Origin: Archegozetes longisetosus
Lineage: Eukaryota > Arthropoda > Arachnida > Sarcoptiformes > Trhypochthoniidae
Length of the DNA stretch: 64,000 bases
NCBI GenBank assembly: GCA_018873245.2
Contig: JAEMBT020000009.1
Span: forward strand, 4,022,242-4,086,241
Direction of reading: 5' to 3'
Part shown: positions 46,858-58,879 of the stretch, piece after piece
Layout of the letters: every line of letters begins with the position of its first letter
How positions within the stretch are numbered: the stretch's first letter is position 1
Notes under the pieces: generated by a model
What the model saw: only the letters and a program-made list of their open reading frames with translations
The model's database searches: none
Told to the model about the DNA's origin: nothing
Program-made: the position numbers and the translations under genes

Positions 46858-49800
46858 TATTACAATGAATGAATTCTATTAAAAGTGCAACGCCCATGTT
46901 GGTAAAGTGCTTTACACTTTTCGTTCCTCTTCACTCTCTTCTAATATTGTGAAATTTATTTATATCTAACAAACATAGAATACTAAAATAGCTTAGTTAT
47001 TAGTTTGAAAAGGCTTAGCACTAACACTTTTTGTAATTAGCTCCTAAAAAGTCCAATGATTCATAAAACTTTCTGTAATGACTATCTCTTTGAAATGACA
47101 CAATATAGTATAATTTAACTTTAGTATAAATAAACAATCGAACAGTGTAGCTTCAGTTTTAAATTTAGAAAAACGTGGGAAACCAAAGAAAAGTATATAA
47201 AGGGACAGTCTTAGAGAAAGTCCAGGAGAGGGGAAATAGACAATCTTCAGTAATATCTCAGTTATGCTTTGTAACTTCACGTTATGCATAATAAAATTCT
47301 TGTAAAATAGACAATCGTTTTCTTTGTTTTTATCAACCTTATTCCCACCTTAGGTAAGTAATATACAAAGTTGTGAAACTTCCTTTAATGCATAATAGGT
47401 ACACATGATATTCTCTATCGAGCCCAGCCAGACTCTTAGATAGAGAATTAGGTAAAAAAGATTTGAAATCTTACATTGGGGCCCCTGATTTCAAATCTTT
47501 ACTCCAGTAAAATCATACTAAATGAAGAACTCTACACGAAAAATTAGATCGAGTTTTTCATTCTCAACGAGATCCCGAGTCACAAAAATAATTGTGACAA
47601 TATGCTTCCAATCGTTTATCATAAATGATTTCAAAAACTTTGTATTAATATATGAAATGCTTTATTAAATGGAATAAAAGAATTATACATTAGAATCAAT
47701 CATTATTGAGTCTGATAAAAATTTGAAGCTCTCCAAAAATTACTGCAACATCTGTTTCATACGCTTAAGGTTAAGAAGAACTGACCTTCAAGCGCACTAC
47801 GATTGCTGTCTAGTGATATCATGTACTGAACATTCTCTGCTGACTAGCCGGAAGGGGTTCAAAGATTACTTATTGACTAAGTCAATAAGTTATTTACATA
47901 CAAATTCTGAATAATATATTGTTCGAATTCAAAGAAAATATCATTTGCAGGCCTAATATTGGAAAAAGGACATTGAATCCTATTAGTAATTGATAACTTT
48001 TGAATACTAAATTTTTTATGCACTCATACAATTAAAAAATTGTATTTTTCGATTAACATTTATCTATATTATCGAATTAACTATTGACTTTTAAATAAAA
48101 TGAGTTTAAAAATTAGGTACCTTTGGCAGCTATATGAAATAGGAACAGGTCGCAAAATTTCTATATTACAGAAAACACTACTAATTGCTGACTAAAATGA
48201 GTGAAAATTTTCATTCTCGTTAGATTTATTGACATGTAAAGGGTATCTTATATAATCATTATCGTGTTATTTAATTAACTATAATTAGCGGAAGTGAAAC
48301 ATTGATACATATTAAATCATAAGTTGATTTATCTGTCACTTTCAGTCTTTGAATCGAATTCCATTCACCATTTGAAGCTTTGACTGCAAGAAGAGCCTTT
48401 TCACTACTTTCAAATATGAAAAGAACTTCTTAATAGCGATAAACTCAAACCAAAACTTGATTTTCAGTATTAAATTTAGTCATTTAGCTTCAATGACTAA
48501 TCGAGCAATTTTTAATCTGAGCCTTACTTTTGTGACTAAAAGATCAAAACGTATGCGTCAAGACATATATTCGCATAAGTTTTGATTCAGTTAATTTAGA
48601 ACTTTTAACTAATAGTAAATAATACAGAGACAAGACTTTATTAAGTCTTATCGCGAAATGTTTCAATTGTATAAAAACAAAAATAATGTAACTTATGAAC
48701 GATTTACATACTACACAAATGATTACTAGTGCAAACTTTCATTCATATTAAACTTTACTGAAATCAAGCTAAAAGTTTGATAAAGATATCAAAATTTGGA
48801 TTAGTTCTAAACCATTAATATTCTGATCTCCCTTTCAATTTAAGAGTAATCTTCAATACTTCTTATACTAATAATCTTAAACTTAAGACTCATATTGAAA
48901 AAATATTGAATCACTAAAGCGCTAAATATGATATATAGATACTAGTGCTTAATAAGCCCTTTTTGACACTTAGAGATAGAGATGAGGCTCCTCTAGCAGC
49001 TAAAGCTTCATTTTTAGTTTATTTCGACTTACATTTTCTAAGAGTCAATTTTCATATAAAAATAGTTGTGCTAATTTTCTTACGTATTCTTCAGTTTTAC
49101 TGCATTTTATCAGATTTCCAATACTGTTACGCAATCATCAGCTATTAGTGAACGACAATATTGTTTGCGATTTTCTCGTGTAAAGTTAGCTAAAGTCTAA
49201 ACTGCATAATAATGTACTTCTTGTGAGATATCACCGTTACACTCGAGCAAACGATTAAATGGTTTAAATGTTTACAGTTTACAAATTTTGAACTTATTTT
49301 CTAGTTACAGACCTTACGCTTTAATTCATTCATAATTAGATTTCTGTCCAAAAACAGATTATGTTTAAAATATTGTTTCCAAAAAGCCTTTCGCTCAGAC
49401 AAAATATTGGCCAAAACGTGAGAAGAAAGGTAACTAGTTAAGCGATTCTTATTTGAGACTATTTTCAAGATTACAGAAATTCTTGTTTCATTAACCTATT
49501 TTATTATCCAGTTTATTAACATCAACGTTCGATTATATTTGATTGAGTGTTAGCACGCGCTTCACGAAATTTATGAAGCTTTAATAAGTATTATGAATCT
49601 AGTGATCTTTTAAGGTTTTGATATAATATATTGAGTATTTTTGAGAATTTCATACAAATAGGAGAAACTTTTACAACTAGTAGCGTATACTTTACGTATA
49701 ATTGAGATATAAATCAATGTTTTCTAGCTCTATTATTTTGTGTTTCATTTTTTTATGAATTTTCAGAAATAATATACCTCAATGATGGAAATTCAGATTT

Positions 49801-50658
49801 AATAAATAAATTCAAAAGCATTAATTGAGTGTTAGTTTTTGCGTTAAATCGAGTTTTTATTAATTTTGATAAGAATTTTAAAATTCAGATCACAAGTCTT
49901 AAATGTTTATCGCTGGTCCACCCGCTGCCCATAAAATAAGACTATCTTCAGTTTGGATGAAGTCGCTATCATGATAAGAAAAACTTTTTCCATTCGTTAG
50001 AATATAGAAATGAAGTGTTTTTCGTTTTGTAGATAGGCAAAAATTTTTCAGCTTGATTTTTTTATTTTTTAACAAAATTGAATTATAAATTTCTGAAATG
50101 TGTCGAATATATCTGACCTTTGCAACTTATAAGAATGGAATTAAGAGAGTTCATTTTTATGAATAATTGAAACCTTATCTCAATAAGGTATAATATTAAA
50201 AATAAACATAATTTTTTAAAGGTCAAAACTGAAAAACAATATAACAGCACTATTAATATCCCAAGTTACTAAGTTTATATCTATTAAGCTATTAGGCATA
50301 CTTCAGATAATCGTTTTCCTAAGTTTAACTTTTATATACTGTACACGGTTTACCTTTCTACATCGTACATATTTGAGATAAAACTTTAATTTTTCAAAAT
50401 GCACAAATTAATATTTGACATATTACATAAATATCATAAAACAAATATTCGCTTATAGTTGATGTATAATTTTGAAAAATAAATACTATTTTCTTTATAT
50501 CAATAAAGAAAATAATTATGAAAAAGCATGAAATTTACTAATTAAATATGTTATTCATTCAATAATAGTCCACTTTTCAGTAAAATATTTGTGGTTTATG
50601 TTCGTATTTCACTCAACATATCTCAAAGTCAATCAAAAGACTAAAAACACCTATTTTT
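46858..50658. other. intergenic, no gene recognised
   Basis: Mostly AT-rich. Two adjacent hairpins lie at 47411-47447 (TTCTCTATC stem) and 47457-47500 (14-bp AAAGATTTGAAATC stem around GGGGCCCC). Short open frames at about 47044-47289, 47723-47914 and 48945-49148 lack any recognisable motif or good start and are not called. The last 200 bases are the 5' flank of chemoreceptor E. Confidence 0.5.
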
Positions 50659-51984
50659 ATGAATAAAAGATTAAGAAGATTCAATCCAAACGAGTTACTG
50701 CCTAAAGATGTTGTTATCGAGAGTTCTGGAACTCATTTGTATAGAATTGGATTATCTCTATATTCAGTTGGATCAGTCAAAAGGAGTCAATTTTATAACC
50801 CTAAGTTTATACTAATCTTGTTCTTAGGGATCATCATAAGATCTATCATTTCATTACTATTGTCTGATGAAGATTCAAATTTACTCGAATTAATAGGAGA
50901 TGTAGTTCACTTTATGAATCTTAGGGTTCATTTAAATATAGTTATAATTACACTAACATCTTTAGCACTTGTACCACAGATCATTCATTATTACAATTAT
51001 AAGAATGATATAAAGCCCTCTTATCTAAAACCATTTGAAATGATTTCTGGTTTGATTTCACCAAAAAGTGTTGGTCTCACAAATGAAGTACAAGTTTATA
51101 AAATGATAAGAGTATCGAAAATATCGTTTTCTATATGTAATTGGTTCTCAAATTCAGTGTTACCTATACTGGTTTTCACAGTGTGTATTATCACATTTGG
51201 TCAAAATCTTTCACTTGAGAAGTTCATTGTTTTGGGCATTCCTTATACTTTACTTATATCCTTAACCGCAAAATATGTATTCACTTTTGTATTATGGCAA
51301 TTAATTTATTTCTATATAATTTGTTATTACTTGGAAAGTAAATTGAGAGCAATTAATGAAAAATTGAAAGAAAATAATAAAGTATTGAAATTATATAACG
51401 CTATTAAATCATTGAATGATATCTATTCTGAAATTAATGAGTATAATAACAATTATTGGTCAACATTTTTATTCTGGGTTTGGATTTCTTTAACAATACT
51501 AATAAGTACATTATTATACACACCTTTGTTTGGGAAAATGATTTTATTAATCAGAGCTATCTTCACTTTCGGCGCAATATTCTTTGTCTTTGGTCTGATT
51601 TTCATCATAAATACTGCCTCTTCTGTTAATTTTGAAGCCAAAATGTCATATAAACTATTGAATACCTGTTCCATTTTTTTATGCGGAAGAGTTCTGTCGA
51701 ACTGCCTAAAATTAAAAGTAAGCATCTGTCAGATTTCAAATAATTTTTATGAGTATTTTCCAATCCATAGTTGATGTCATTCATTGAAAGAATTGGAGAG
51801 AAAAGAGTTGGATTTTATTGTTGGAAACTATTTATTATTAATTATTATCGTGGATATGAAGTAAGAATTTTCTACTTTTCATAAAAATATTTAAAGTATC
51901 TTAAGATTCTTTAAAATGTTTAATAAATAGATAATTTGTCTGATTGGAATATTTTTCCTGAAGATAATCGATATTTCATTATAA
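50659..51984 (+). CDS. gustatory-receptor-like chemoreceptor E, intact, 3 exons
   Basis: Exons 50659-51717 (353 codons), 51771-51860 (30) and 51931-51984 give 400 residues. It is the closest paralogue of gene A at 21822: the first 130 residues are nearly identical (FNPNELLP, GTHLYRIGLSLYSVGSVKR, SYLKPFEMISGL), while the middle, from about residue 150 to 215, has diverged more. Both introns are phase 0 at the same positions. Exon 2 keeps FIERIGEKRVGFYCW and exon 3 ends FFLKIIDISL. Seven hydrophobic segments are plausible and it has no signal peptide, as expected for this receptor class. A broken third relative follows immediately downstream. Ligand unknown. Confidence 0.82.
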
Positions 51985-52714
51985 GTCTTGAATTGATTTT
52001 GATGATTGACATTTTCACCTTCTTTTGAAATTAGTTTAAAAGTGAAAGTAGAGTTTAAAAAGTTGTTGTTTGATAAACAAATTTATTTATGTTTAGTATT
52101 TGAATACAACAAATCAATGTTCATGTTATCAAATGGTTGCAATACATAATCAATTGAGTAATGTGTTATCTATTTCTCTGTACTAATAAGCCATATCCTG
52201 TATTTTGAAAATAGTTGCTAATGTTTAAATAAAGAATAAATATATAAATAAATTTTATTACTATTAAAGTTCAATTATGTCGTAATAAGCATCTAAATAA
52301 ATACTTTCGTTCTCAAACTTATCAGTAAATTAACAATGTTCCCATTTAAGTTGATTCAAATATAACTAAAAGCTTTGCTGTTACAATACTTAAATAATTC
52401 TCATGTCCCAAACCATTCGAAATGACTTCTGGTTTGGTTTCACCAAAAAGTATTGGTCTCACAAATGAAGTAAAAGTTTATAAACGATAAGTGTCGAAAA
52501 TATCATTTTCTATTTGCCAATTGTTTTCAAATTCAGTATTATATACAGGGCTGTTTTTAAATAACTGGACAGGCACTCCTCCTACTATTAATCAATTAGT
52601 CAATGATAGGTTAATAGTATTGATGTTATATATATATATATATTTTGTACAGAGTGTACTTGAAAAAGTGAATGAATATTTGACTAATAAAATTAAGATA
52701 AATATGAATCAGTA

Positions 52715-53217
52715 AGGTTTCGGAATAGGAGGCAGTCGGAGAAAATTCATTGTTTGCTACATTTACCCTGAAACCGGTTTCGCAATCTGCATAAACTTTT
52801 AAGTTTAACATAAGCATCGTAATTTTCTCTCAATACTTTTACTATTATTTCTCAATTTTTCTCTTAATTATATACAGTTAAGTTAGTATATATAGATAAA
52901 AATTTTAATTTTCAAATAAAAAAATTTATTTTAATGTTAGAAATTTAACTATAAATTTGCTTTATTATTTGTTAACCTTTGTCTCATAAAGCATGTTAAA
53001 AACTTTCAATATTTTTCATCTGCCTCTATAAAACTGTTCAAATTTATCCTGACTTAATAACTGTACTTATCTTTATATAATTCACTTGCATTTCTTTAAT
53101 TATTTGCACAAGTTTTCAAACTCATTTGTAACAAATGTCCTACAGTAGGCTTAGAAAAACCACCGTTATGAGATTTTTCAGTTAGGGTATTACTACTGCC
53201 TCCTATTCCGAAAGCCT
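52715..53217. mobile_element. 503-bp MITE with 22-bp TIRs
   Basis: The ends AGGTTTCGGAATAGGAGGCA and, reversed, AGGCTTTCGGAATAGGAGGC are the same sequence with one inserted base. The interior is non-coding and AT-rich. It lies inside the 2.66 kb element. Target duplication is not clear. Confidence 0.65.
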
Positions 53218-53343
53218 ACCTATAAATCTTTTGTTTTGGTAAATAAAATAATGATAAATGTTAATCTTTTGTTTAATAAATTGAGGATTAAACAAAGGAT
53301 TAAAACAAAAATATGCACATCTGTAATTATGCACACTTGTAGT

Positions 53344-53963
53344 CACAGCCATAGCCAGCAGGGGGCTAGGAGGGCTATAGCCCCCCAAAGGTTTTTCAAA
53401 GTTTAAGTTAAATCAAAGGTTGGATAATAAATTACAGATATTTTAATGGGAGTTAGCGCTTGCTATCCAATATCCAAGCATTTCATGAACTTTGAAATTG
53501 TGAGGCCTTTTGCTACTCATTATTGTTTGAATCTAGAAAATTTAAGTCAAATTCTGAAACTGCAAAATTATTATTCTATGAATGCGAAGATACTTTTAAT
53601 GTCTATGAAAAATTAACTGATTATTCAAACTATATGCCAGATTTATTAAAGTATTTTAAGATATCATTAACTATAGGATGTGTTAATGTTTCGTGTGAAA
53701 AGAGTTTTTCAACATTAAGAGGAATTAAAACTTATTTGAGAATTTCGATGTCTAATGACAGACTAAACTGTTTGGCTCTTATTTCAATTGAAAGAGAAAT
53801 AGCATTATCTATTAATCTAGATAATTTTGCCATTGGATTTGGTAAAAATCAATGTAACAGAAAAATTGTATTGTATTAAATTTTGATTAAATAAAGCTTA
53901 TCTTAACTGAGAATATCCAGACATTTAGCCCCCCCTAGACCAAAAAAGCTGGCTACGGCAGTG
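53344..53963 (+). mobile_element. 620-bp deleted hAT element with perfect 8-bp TSD
   Basis: The ends are CACAGCCATAGCCAGC and, reversed, CACTGCCGTAGCCAGC (14 of 16 identical). An exact 8-bp target duplication, CTTGTAGT, flanks the element at 53336-53343 and 53964-53971, the classic hAT size. Inside is only the last 118 codons of a transposase (53523-53879): the hATC dimerisation domain with SCEKSFSTLRGIKTYLRISM and DRLNCLALISIERE, of the ZMYM1-like type, in an open frame. The 5' three quarters is deleted, so the element depends on another copy for movement. Confidence 0.9.
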
Positions 53964-54306
53964 CTTGTAGTAAAGCAATAAAAGGGTATAAAGGAGGATT
54001 CGGTGGCCCCATAGAAAATTCCCCTTAGACACCGATTTCTCTGAAATTTTTTATTCAAAAAGAACACTAAAAAAGAATATATGTTTGTGCTTAACACTTT
54101 GAGAATAGACACGCCTGAGCGCTGCAAAAAATTCCAGAAGTTTGAATTTTCAAATTTTTATTGTAAGAAAACCGTTAGAGATATTTTGAAAATTTTTTCA
54201 CTAAAACTTAAAGTTTGAATACAAGCCTATGAAGAAAATAATTCATCATAAATTTTTCATTATTAACAAAGTTATATAGATAATAAAATTTCAAAAATTT
54301 ATTTAC

Positions 54307-54411
54307 ACATGTTACCCCGAAAGGGCTAGCTTGGGAATTTTTCCTAAAAGACAACTTTATCTAAAGAAGCTTTGGTTAAAAGGAAAAGCTAGCCCTTTTG
54401 GGGTAACATGT
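54307..54411. repeat. 105-bp hairpin with 25-bp arms
   Basis: ACATGTTACCCCGAAAGGGC at the left (54307-54331) is repeated inverted at 54387-54411 with one or two differences; the spacer is 55 bases. It is much GC-richer than the surroundings. It lies inside the 2.66 kb element and may be a very small MITE. Confidence 0.75.
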
Positions 54412-55812
54412 TGAAAAAATACAAAAACCAAAAATACATATTAATTATGAATGAAGCAAAGTTTATTTTTAAATTGTTTAAAATCTGTGAATTTTCAAAT
54501 TATGGTTTTCTCAATGACAGCTTTTATAATTAAAAATTAGTCTATTTATATGAGAAAACTTATTTTTATTCTATTTCTATTCATTTTCAAATTATTTTGA
54601 ATATGTTTAAAATAATTAATGTTAAAAAATTTAAACCTCAACATTTTATACTAATTATAGAATTTTTATTGAGTTTTGAAATCATATATATTACATACTG
54701 CTTGAATAAACTTTAGTCAGGTTCTCTAATAAAACATCTTAAATCTATCTAAGGTTCATCAGTCAAGAGTGTCAACTTTGCAATGAAAGATGCTGAGTTT
54801 GAAATACTTTTCATAAATATTTTTTCAAGCTTCCTTATTAATCTTTTCATTAATTAATATTTTTTCATTTGCAAAAAATCATATTCTTTTTCATTTGTAT
54901 TTAGCTAAATTTCGATTTTTCACATATATTTTGTTAATGTTTTTGAAAAAGTGCACAAAAACAACAATAAATACGATAAAATTCAATTTTTTGCATTATA
55001 AATGAGTTCAATTGATTTTTTCCCCATGTTTTAAAAAAAATTATTTTATCCATTTTTGAAGGGAAGGGCAAATGTTAAAATGGAATCCTTCTTTAGTCGT
55101 AAAATTTTTCTATTTTAAAAGATCACCCTGTACTCAATAAATATATATAACAAATGAGTTCAGCCAATCATATCGTTCTCGTACGTCCAGGTATATAAAA
55201 ACAGTCCTGTATACTGATTCGCTGTCATATTTGGTTAAAATGTTTCATTTGAGAAGTTTATTATTTTGGGCATTTCTCATACTTTACTTAATTCCTTAAC
55301 CTGTAAACATTTATATATAGTTTTGTTTTAAGACAATTTATTTCTATATAATCTGCTATTATATGAATAGTAAACTTAGAGCAATTAATGAAGAAATTAA
55401 ACCAAATTATAGAATATTTAATTTATATGATAATTCAAATCATTAAGCTCTGTCCATTTAGAAATCGATGAATATAATAAAAATTATCTGTCAATATTTT
55501 ATTCTGAGTTTAGATTTTAGCAATACTCATAATTATGTTATACACACCTTTGTTTGAAAAAATGACTTTACTAATCAATCAGAACTACTTTCACTTTCAC
55601 CGCAATATTCCTCGTCTTTCATCTGATATTCACCACAAATATCGCCTCTTCGGTTTATTTTGAAGCCAAAAAGGCACATAAACTATTTAATAGTTGTTCC
55701 ATTTCTTTAAGCGAAACGATTGTATTCCATTGCTGGAAAATTGAAGTAAATATCTATCAGTTTTCTGTTCATTTGTTATCAAATTTTTTTCAATTAATAG
55801 CTGATGTTGAAA

Positions 55813-56763
55813 TAACGTGGGAACACTAATGAGACTGAGTAAACTATTGAATAGCTATGCTATTTGTGGATCAATTTAAACGAACTATGAGTCAAATCGG
55901 GGATTAGATTCTATTAATTTTTTAGCATATTTTTATTCTTTAAGATTGTCTTTCAAATAAAATATGTATCAATTAATAAAAGATAGTAGAAGAAAAATGG
56001 TTGGCACTTTCTATAAAACAAATAGAGAAAAGGATAAATTATTTACTGTTAATCACTTTGAATCGATCAATATCCGCAAAAGTGTTACATATCGGATTAT
56101 CGAAAGAGTGGACAATGATTTTTCATTAAAAAAGGCTAAAGGTCAAGGACGGAAAGGGGTAAAAATGCCCAAAAAACAAGATCATAAGCTTTTTTGTGTC
56201 CGTTGACGGTCGTATTAGTGTTGCAAAGACAAAAGTGGCAAAAAAATTCAAAATAAGCCAAAGATATGTTACAAACTAATCAAATTTTACCGAATCAAGT
56301 GATGTTAGCGTAAAACTAGACTTAAAGTCACAGAGAAGCAAAAGATCTTACAGAAAATCAAATTGAACAAAATGAGACGCCCAATCGCTAAGCTTTCAAC
56401 AAAAGTGCCTATCATAATCGACGACGATTTTCAATTCCCCATTAATTTCAGACATACTTCTCTATTCAAGACAAGAAATGCTCAACAAATGATAGTTTCT
56501 ATGCCTTTGATATCGAAAATATCGAACCAAATGCACCAAAAGCTCAAGGAATTGACCCCAACGATGTGCCAAACCTATACGAGAGACATCTTGACAAGAA
56601 TCAGAATTTCTGCCAATTAAGGCGTTCAATCATTGATTGTTTGATACACGTTGATCGTCTAATATCTAGTCTTTGATTAGTATCAGTTGAATTTGAAAAA
56701 TTATCTTGAAAATTTAAATATTAAACTTTGAAAGTAGTCCTATTAATTAGTACTCACACGTTA
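55813..56763 (+). mobile_element. Tc1/mariner-like element inserted in exon 2 of pseudogene G
   Basis: The ends TAACGTGGGAACACTAAT and, reversed, TAACGTGTGAGTACTAAT form imperfect inverted repeats next to TA. Joining the flanks restores chemoreceptor exon 2 sequence. Inside, plus strand, are transposase remains: MVGTFYKTNREKDKLF and SVTYRIIERVDNDFS (first helix-turn-helix, 55964-56206), VAKKFKISQRYV in another frame (second helix-turn-helix), then KVPIIIDDDFQFPINF (56363-56620) around the first catalytic Asp. Two or more frame breaks are present and the rest of the catalytic core is missing. Confidence 0.78.
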
Positions 56764-56996
56764 GTTAAAAGAATTGGTCACAAAATAAATTTAGTTGTAT
56801 TTTATCGTTGGAAACAATTTATTATCAATTATTATCGCTAATATGAAGTAAGAATTTCTTAATATCCATTAAAATAATGATAGAACACCAAATTAACAAA
56901 ATAATTGTTATAAGTTTTTAATATTAAGATTAAGATTGTCACTTTCATTAAACTGTTTTACATGAAGATAATTCATATTTCATCATAAATCACATA

Positions 56997-57673
56997 ACCA
57001 TTATTGCTATCATTCATATTTTCTAAAAGTCGTATGAAGCCAAGTCCGGGCTATGGCAGAGAGAGTGGACTAAAGTTTCGATTGCTAGCTTCTAAATTTT
57101 TTTACTTAACAGAACACAAAACCTAATGGCTGCCCTTTGTTCAATGCCACTCATTTTAAAGGTTTAGTAAAAACGACTCATTAATTTTAGTCGTGTTTGG
57201 GAACAATGTAACCAATTAAGATTTTTCATTTTAATTTGTGAGAGAGATGTAGACATTTAATCTGATTATATACATGTATTTACAGATTAAGAAAATTTGT
57301 TTCCTCATAAAAGGAAGCTTTCGTTGGTTTTAATAAGTTTGGTCCAATTTAGACCTTTGGTCTAAAACAAGGCTTCAAATTCGGTAATTATGTGCATACT
57401 TATGGCTAGCCATACCCGCAACCTTCTTTTACGAATTAGTTAAGGAAATGGTTTATCATAAAGTCTACAAAGCGTTAAATCCTATGCATTTTCTTATATA
57501 TGTGAAAGAATGTGAATTTTATGCTAATTTCCTCAATAATTAAAAACTTATTTTGAATGTTAATGACATTAATTTTTTATTTTGGGCACAAAGTTAGAGG
57601 TCAGTCAAAGAACAATTTAATTAATCGCTAACAAAATCAATTATTTTTGTCGAAAAAATTTGACAAAACTTTT
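56997..57673. other. intergenic with a fragment of the Gly/Ala/Lys-rich gene
   Basis: AT-rich apart from about 57318-57390, which encodes GFNKFGPI, a stop, then TFGLKQGFKFG. That matches GFNKKFGSIKTFGLKQGFKF of the gene 1 kb downstream, so it is a decayed partial tandem duplicate about 70 bases long. Confidence 0.65.
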
Positions 57674-57708
57674 CATATAAATACTTGAAATCAAAGCTTA
57701 TTTCATTC
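57674..57708 (+). promoter_or_regulatory. core promoter of the Ala/Gly/Lys-rich protein gene
   Basis: CATATAAATAC at 57674-57684 followed 19-24 bases later by TCATTC (57703-57708), an exact match to the arthropod initiator TCAKTY. The ATG is about 55 bases further on. Spacing is that of a strong focused promoter, as expected for an abundantly made structural protein. Confidence 0.55.
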
Positions 57709-57761
57709 ATAACTTATATTGAGTTTAAGAGGAAAATAAGTTAAAAAATTAAACCATCAAA

Positions 57762-58879
57762 ATGCTATTAAAATGTGTAAGAAATCTATTTTAATTCATT
57801 TTTCAGTACAAATTCTTATAAATAACTTCTTTTGAAAGTCTTGTAAAAAGTTTTTCATAAGTTTTAAGTTCTAATGAAAAAGTTTTATAAAAAGTACATT
57901 TTTATATTGATTTTTCAAAGGTTTTAATCATTACTGTATTGATCGGTGCCATAAAGTCATATGAAGTAGAAATCGATAGTTTGTCCGAGATTTCGAATAA
58001 TGCAAATTTCAATAATCAAAACGATAGAGAACTAGAAGCAGCCGCTTCTGAAATAGTCGATAATATGATCGCAGCTGAAACCGGAGTAGCTGGAGGAAAA
58101 AAAGGTGGTGTAGTTGTGGCGAAAGTCGCAGGAAAAAAGGGAGGCGTTGCAGGAGGTAAAGCGGCTAAAACTGCAGGAGTCGTTGGAGGAGCGAAAGCTG
58201 GCAAAAAGGCAGCGGCAGCAGCTGGAAAAGCTGCTGGAGCAGCCGGTTTTAAAGGTGCCAAAAAAGGAGGTGCTTTTGGAGCTGCTGGTAAAAAGTTTAA
58301 GAAATTCGGTAAAAAGGGAGCTATCGGTAAAGTCGGTGCTGCCGGCTTTAATAAGAAGTTCGGTTCAATTAAAACCTTTGGTCTGAAACAGGGTTTCAAA
58401 TTCGGTAAGATCGGAGGCAAATTTGCCAAAGGAGGAGCAGCTGGAGCTTTCGGTATATGAATTGAAACTTGATTTGAATTGATTCTTATTAGTGATATTA
58501 ATTTATTTGTGATTTAGGCAAAAAGGGAGCTAAATTCGGAGCTGCGGGAGTCGCAGGTTTTAAGAAAGGAGCAAAAGGTACAGAAAATGCTTTTTGAAGT
58601 TTTTATGACTCAAATCTATGGTTTTTATGTAGAGCTTAATTTATCCATTTTTTGAGTTTTTTAATCTGATGAGGCTTTCAGTGAAGTTTATATAAGAATA
58701 AGAATTAATGGTCTTTTATTGATTTATGAATAGCTGGAAAGAAAGGAGCGGTTGCTGTTGGAGGTGCCAAAGGAGTTAAGAAAGGGTTCGCGGCTGGAAA
58801 AGCTGGAGGCAAGAAAGCTGCTGCCGCTGGTGCAAAAGCTACCGCTAAGAAAGTGGGGGTCAAAGGAATCGGAAAATAA
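57762..58879 (+). CDS. secreted Ala/Gly/Lys-rich repetitive protein, 4 exons
   Basis: Exons 57762-57776 (five codons), 57921-58452, 58518-58577 and 58734-58879 give 250 residues with consistent phases. The short first exon plus the start of exon 2 make a clear signal peptide (MLLKCVLIITVLIGAIKS). A 50-residue acidic, Asn-rich propeptide-like stretch follows (EVEIDSLSEISNN, then ELEAAASEIVDNMIAA), and after that about 180 residues almost only of Gly, Ala, Lys, Val and Phe in motifs such as GGKKG, GAKAGKKAAAAAGK, KKFKKFGKKG and GKKAAAAGAKA. The mature part is strongly basic. Composition recalls cuticle, silk or adhesive proteins, or a cationic antimicrobial-type chain, but I recognise no named family. 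Codon use is much richer in G+C than the surroundings because of the Gly/Ala codons. A short decayed duplicate lies upstream at about 57318. The antisense proline-rich frame over exon 2 is a composition artefact. Confidence 0.75.

Larger units (their letters stand above)
52546..55209. mobile_element. 2.66-kb TIR element nested in pseudogene G, itself hit by others
   Basis: The inverted ends of about 26 bases start CAGGGCTGTTTTTAAATAAC on the left and, reversed, CAGGACTGTTTTTATATACC on the right, both followed by CTGGAC or close to it. Each end is flanked by TATA (52542-52545 and 55210-55213), and joining the flanks restores chemoreceptor sequence. The interior holds a 503-bp TIR element, a 620-bp hAT element and a 105-base hairpin. 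No transposase of its own is recognisable. A Tc1-like class with TA (or TATA) duplication is likely. Confidence 0.7.
52408..56996 (+). pseudogene. chemoreceptor pseudogene G, A/E type, split by two transposon insertions
   Basis: Pieces in order: the KPFEM(T)SGLVSPKSIGLTN region at 52408-52545, the rest of exon 1 at about 55214-55800, the first bases of exon 2 at about 55800, most of exon 2 at 56764-56852 (KRIG, WKQFIINYYR-like), and exon 3 at about 56938-56996 (DNSYFIIN-like remains of the KIIDIS end). The first 130 codons are missing. A 2.66 kb element lies between the first two pieces and a 0.95 kb Tc1-like element within exon 2. Many stops and frame breaks show it died long ago. Confidence 0.82.

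Noticed and set aside
46684-46872. 62-codon frame across the foldback
   Set aside because: The second half is the antisense of the first; a by-product of the palindrome.
48945-49148. 67-codon frame starting at GTG
   Set aside because: No ATG, no motif, no neighbouring exon that would fit.
58016-58429. 137-codon proline-rich antisense frame
   Set aside because: Direct reflection of Gly/Ala codons on the other strand.
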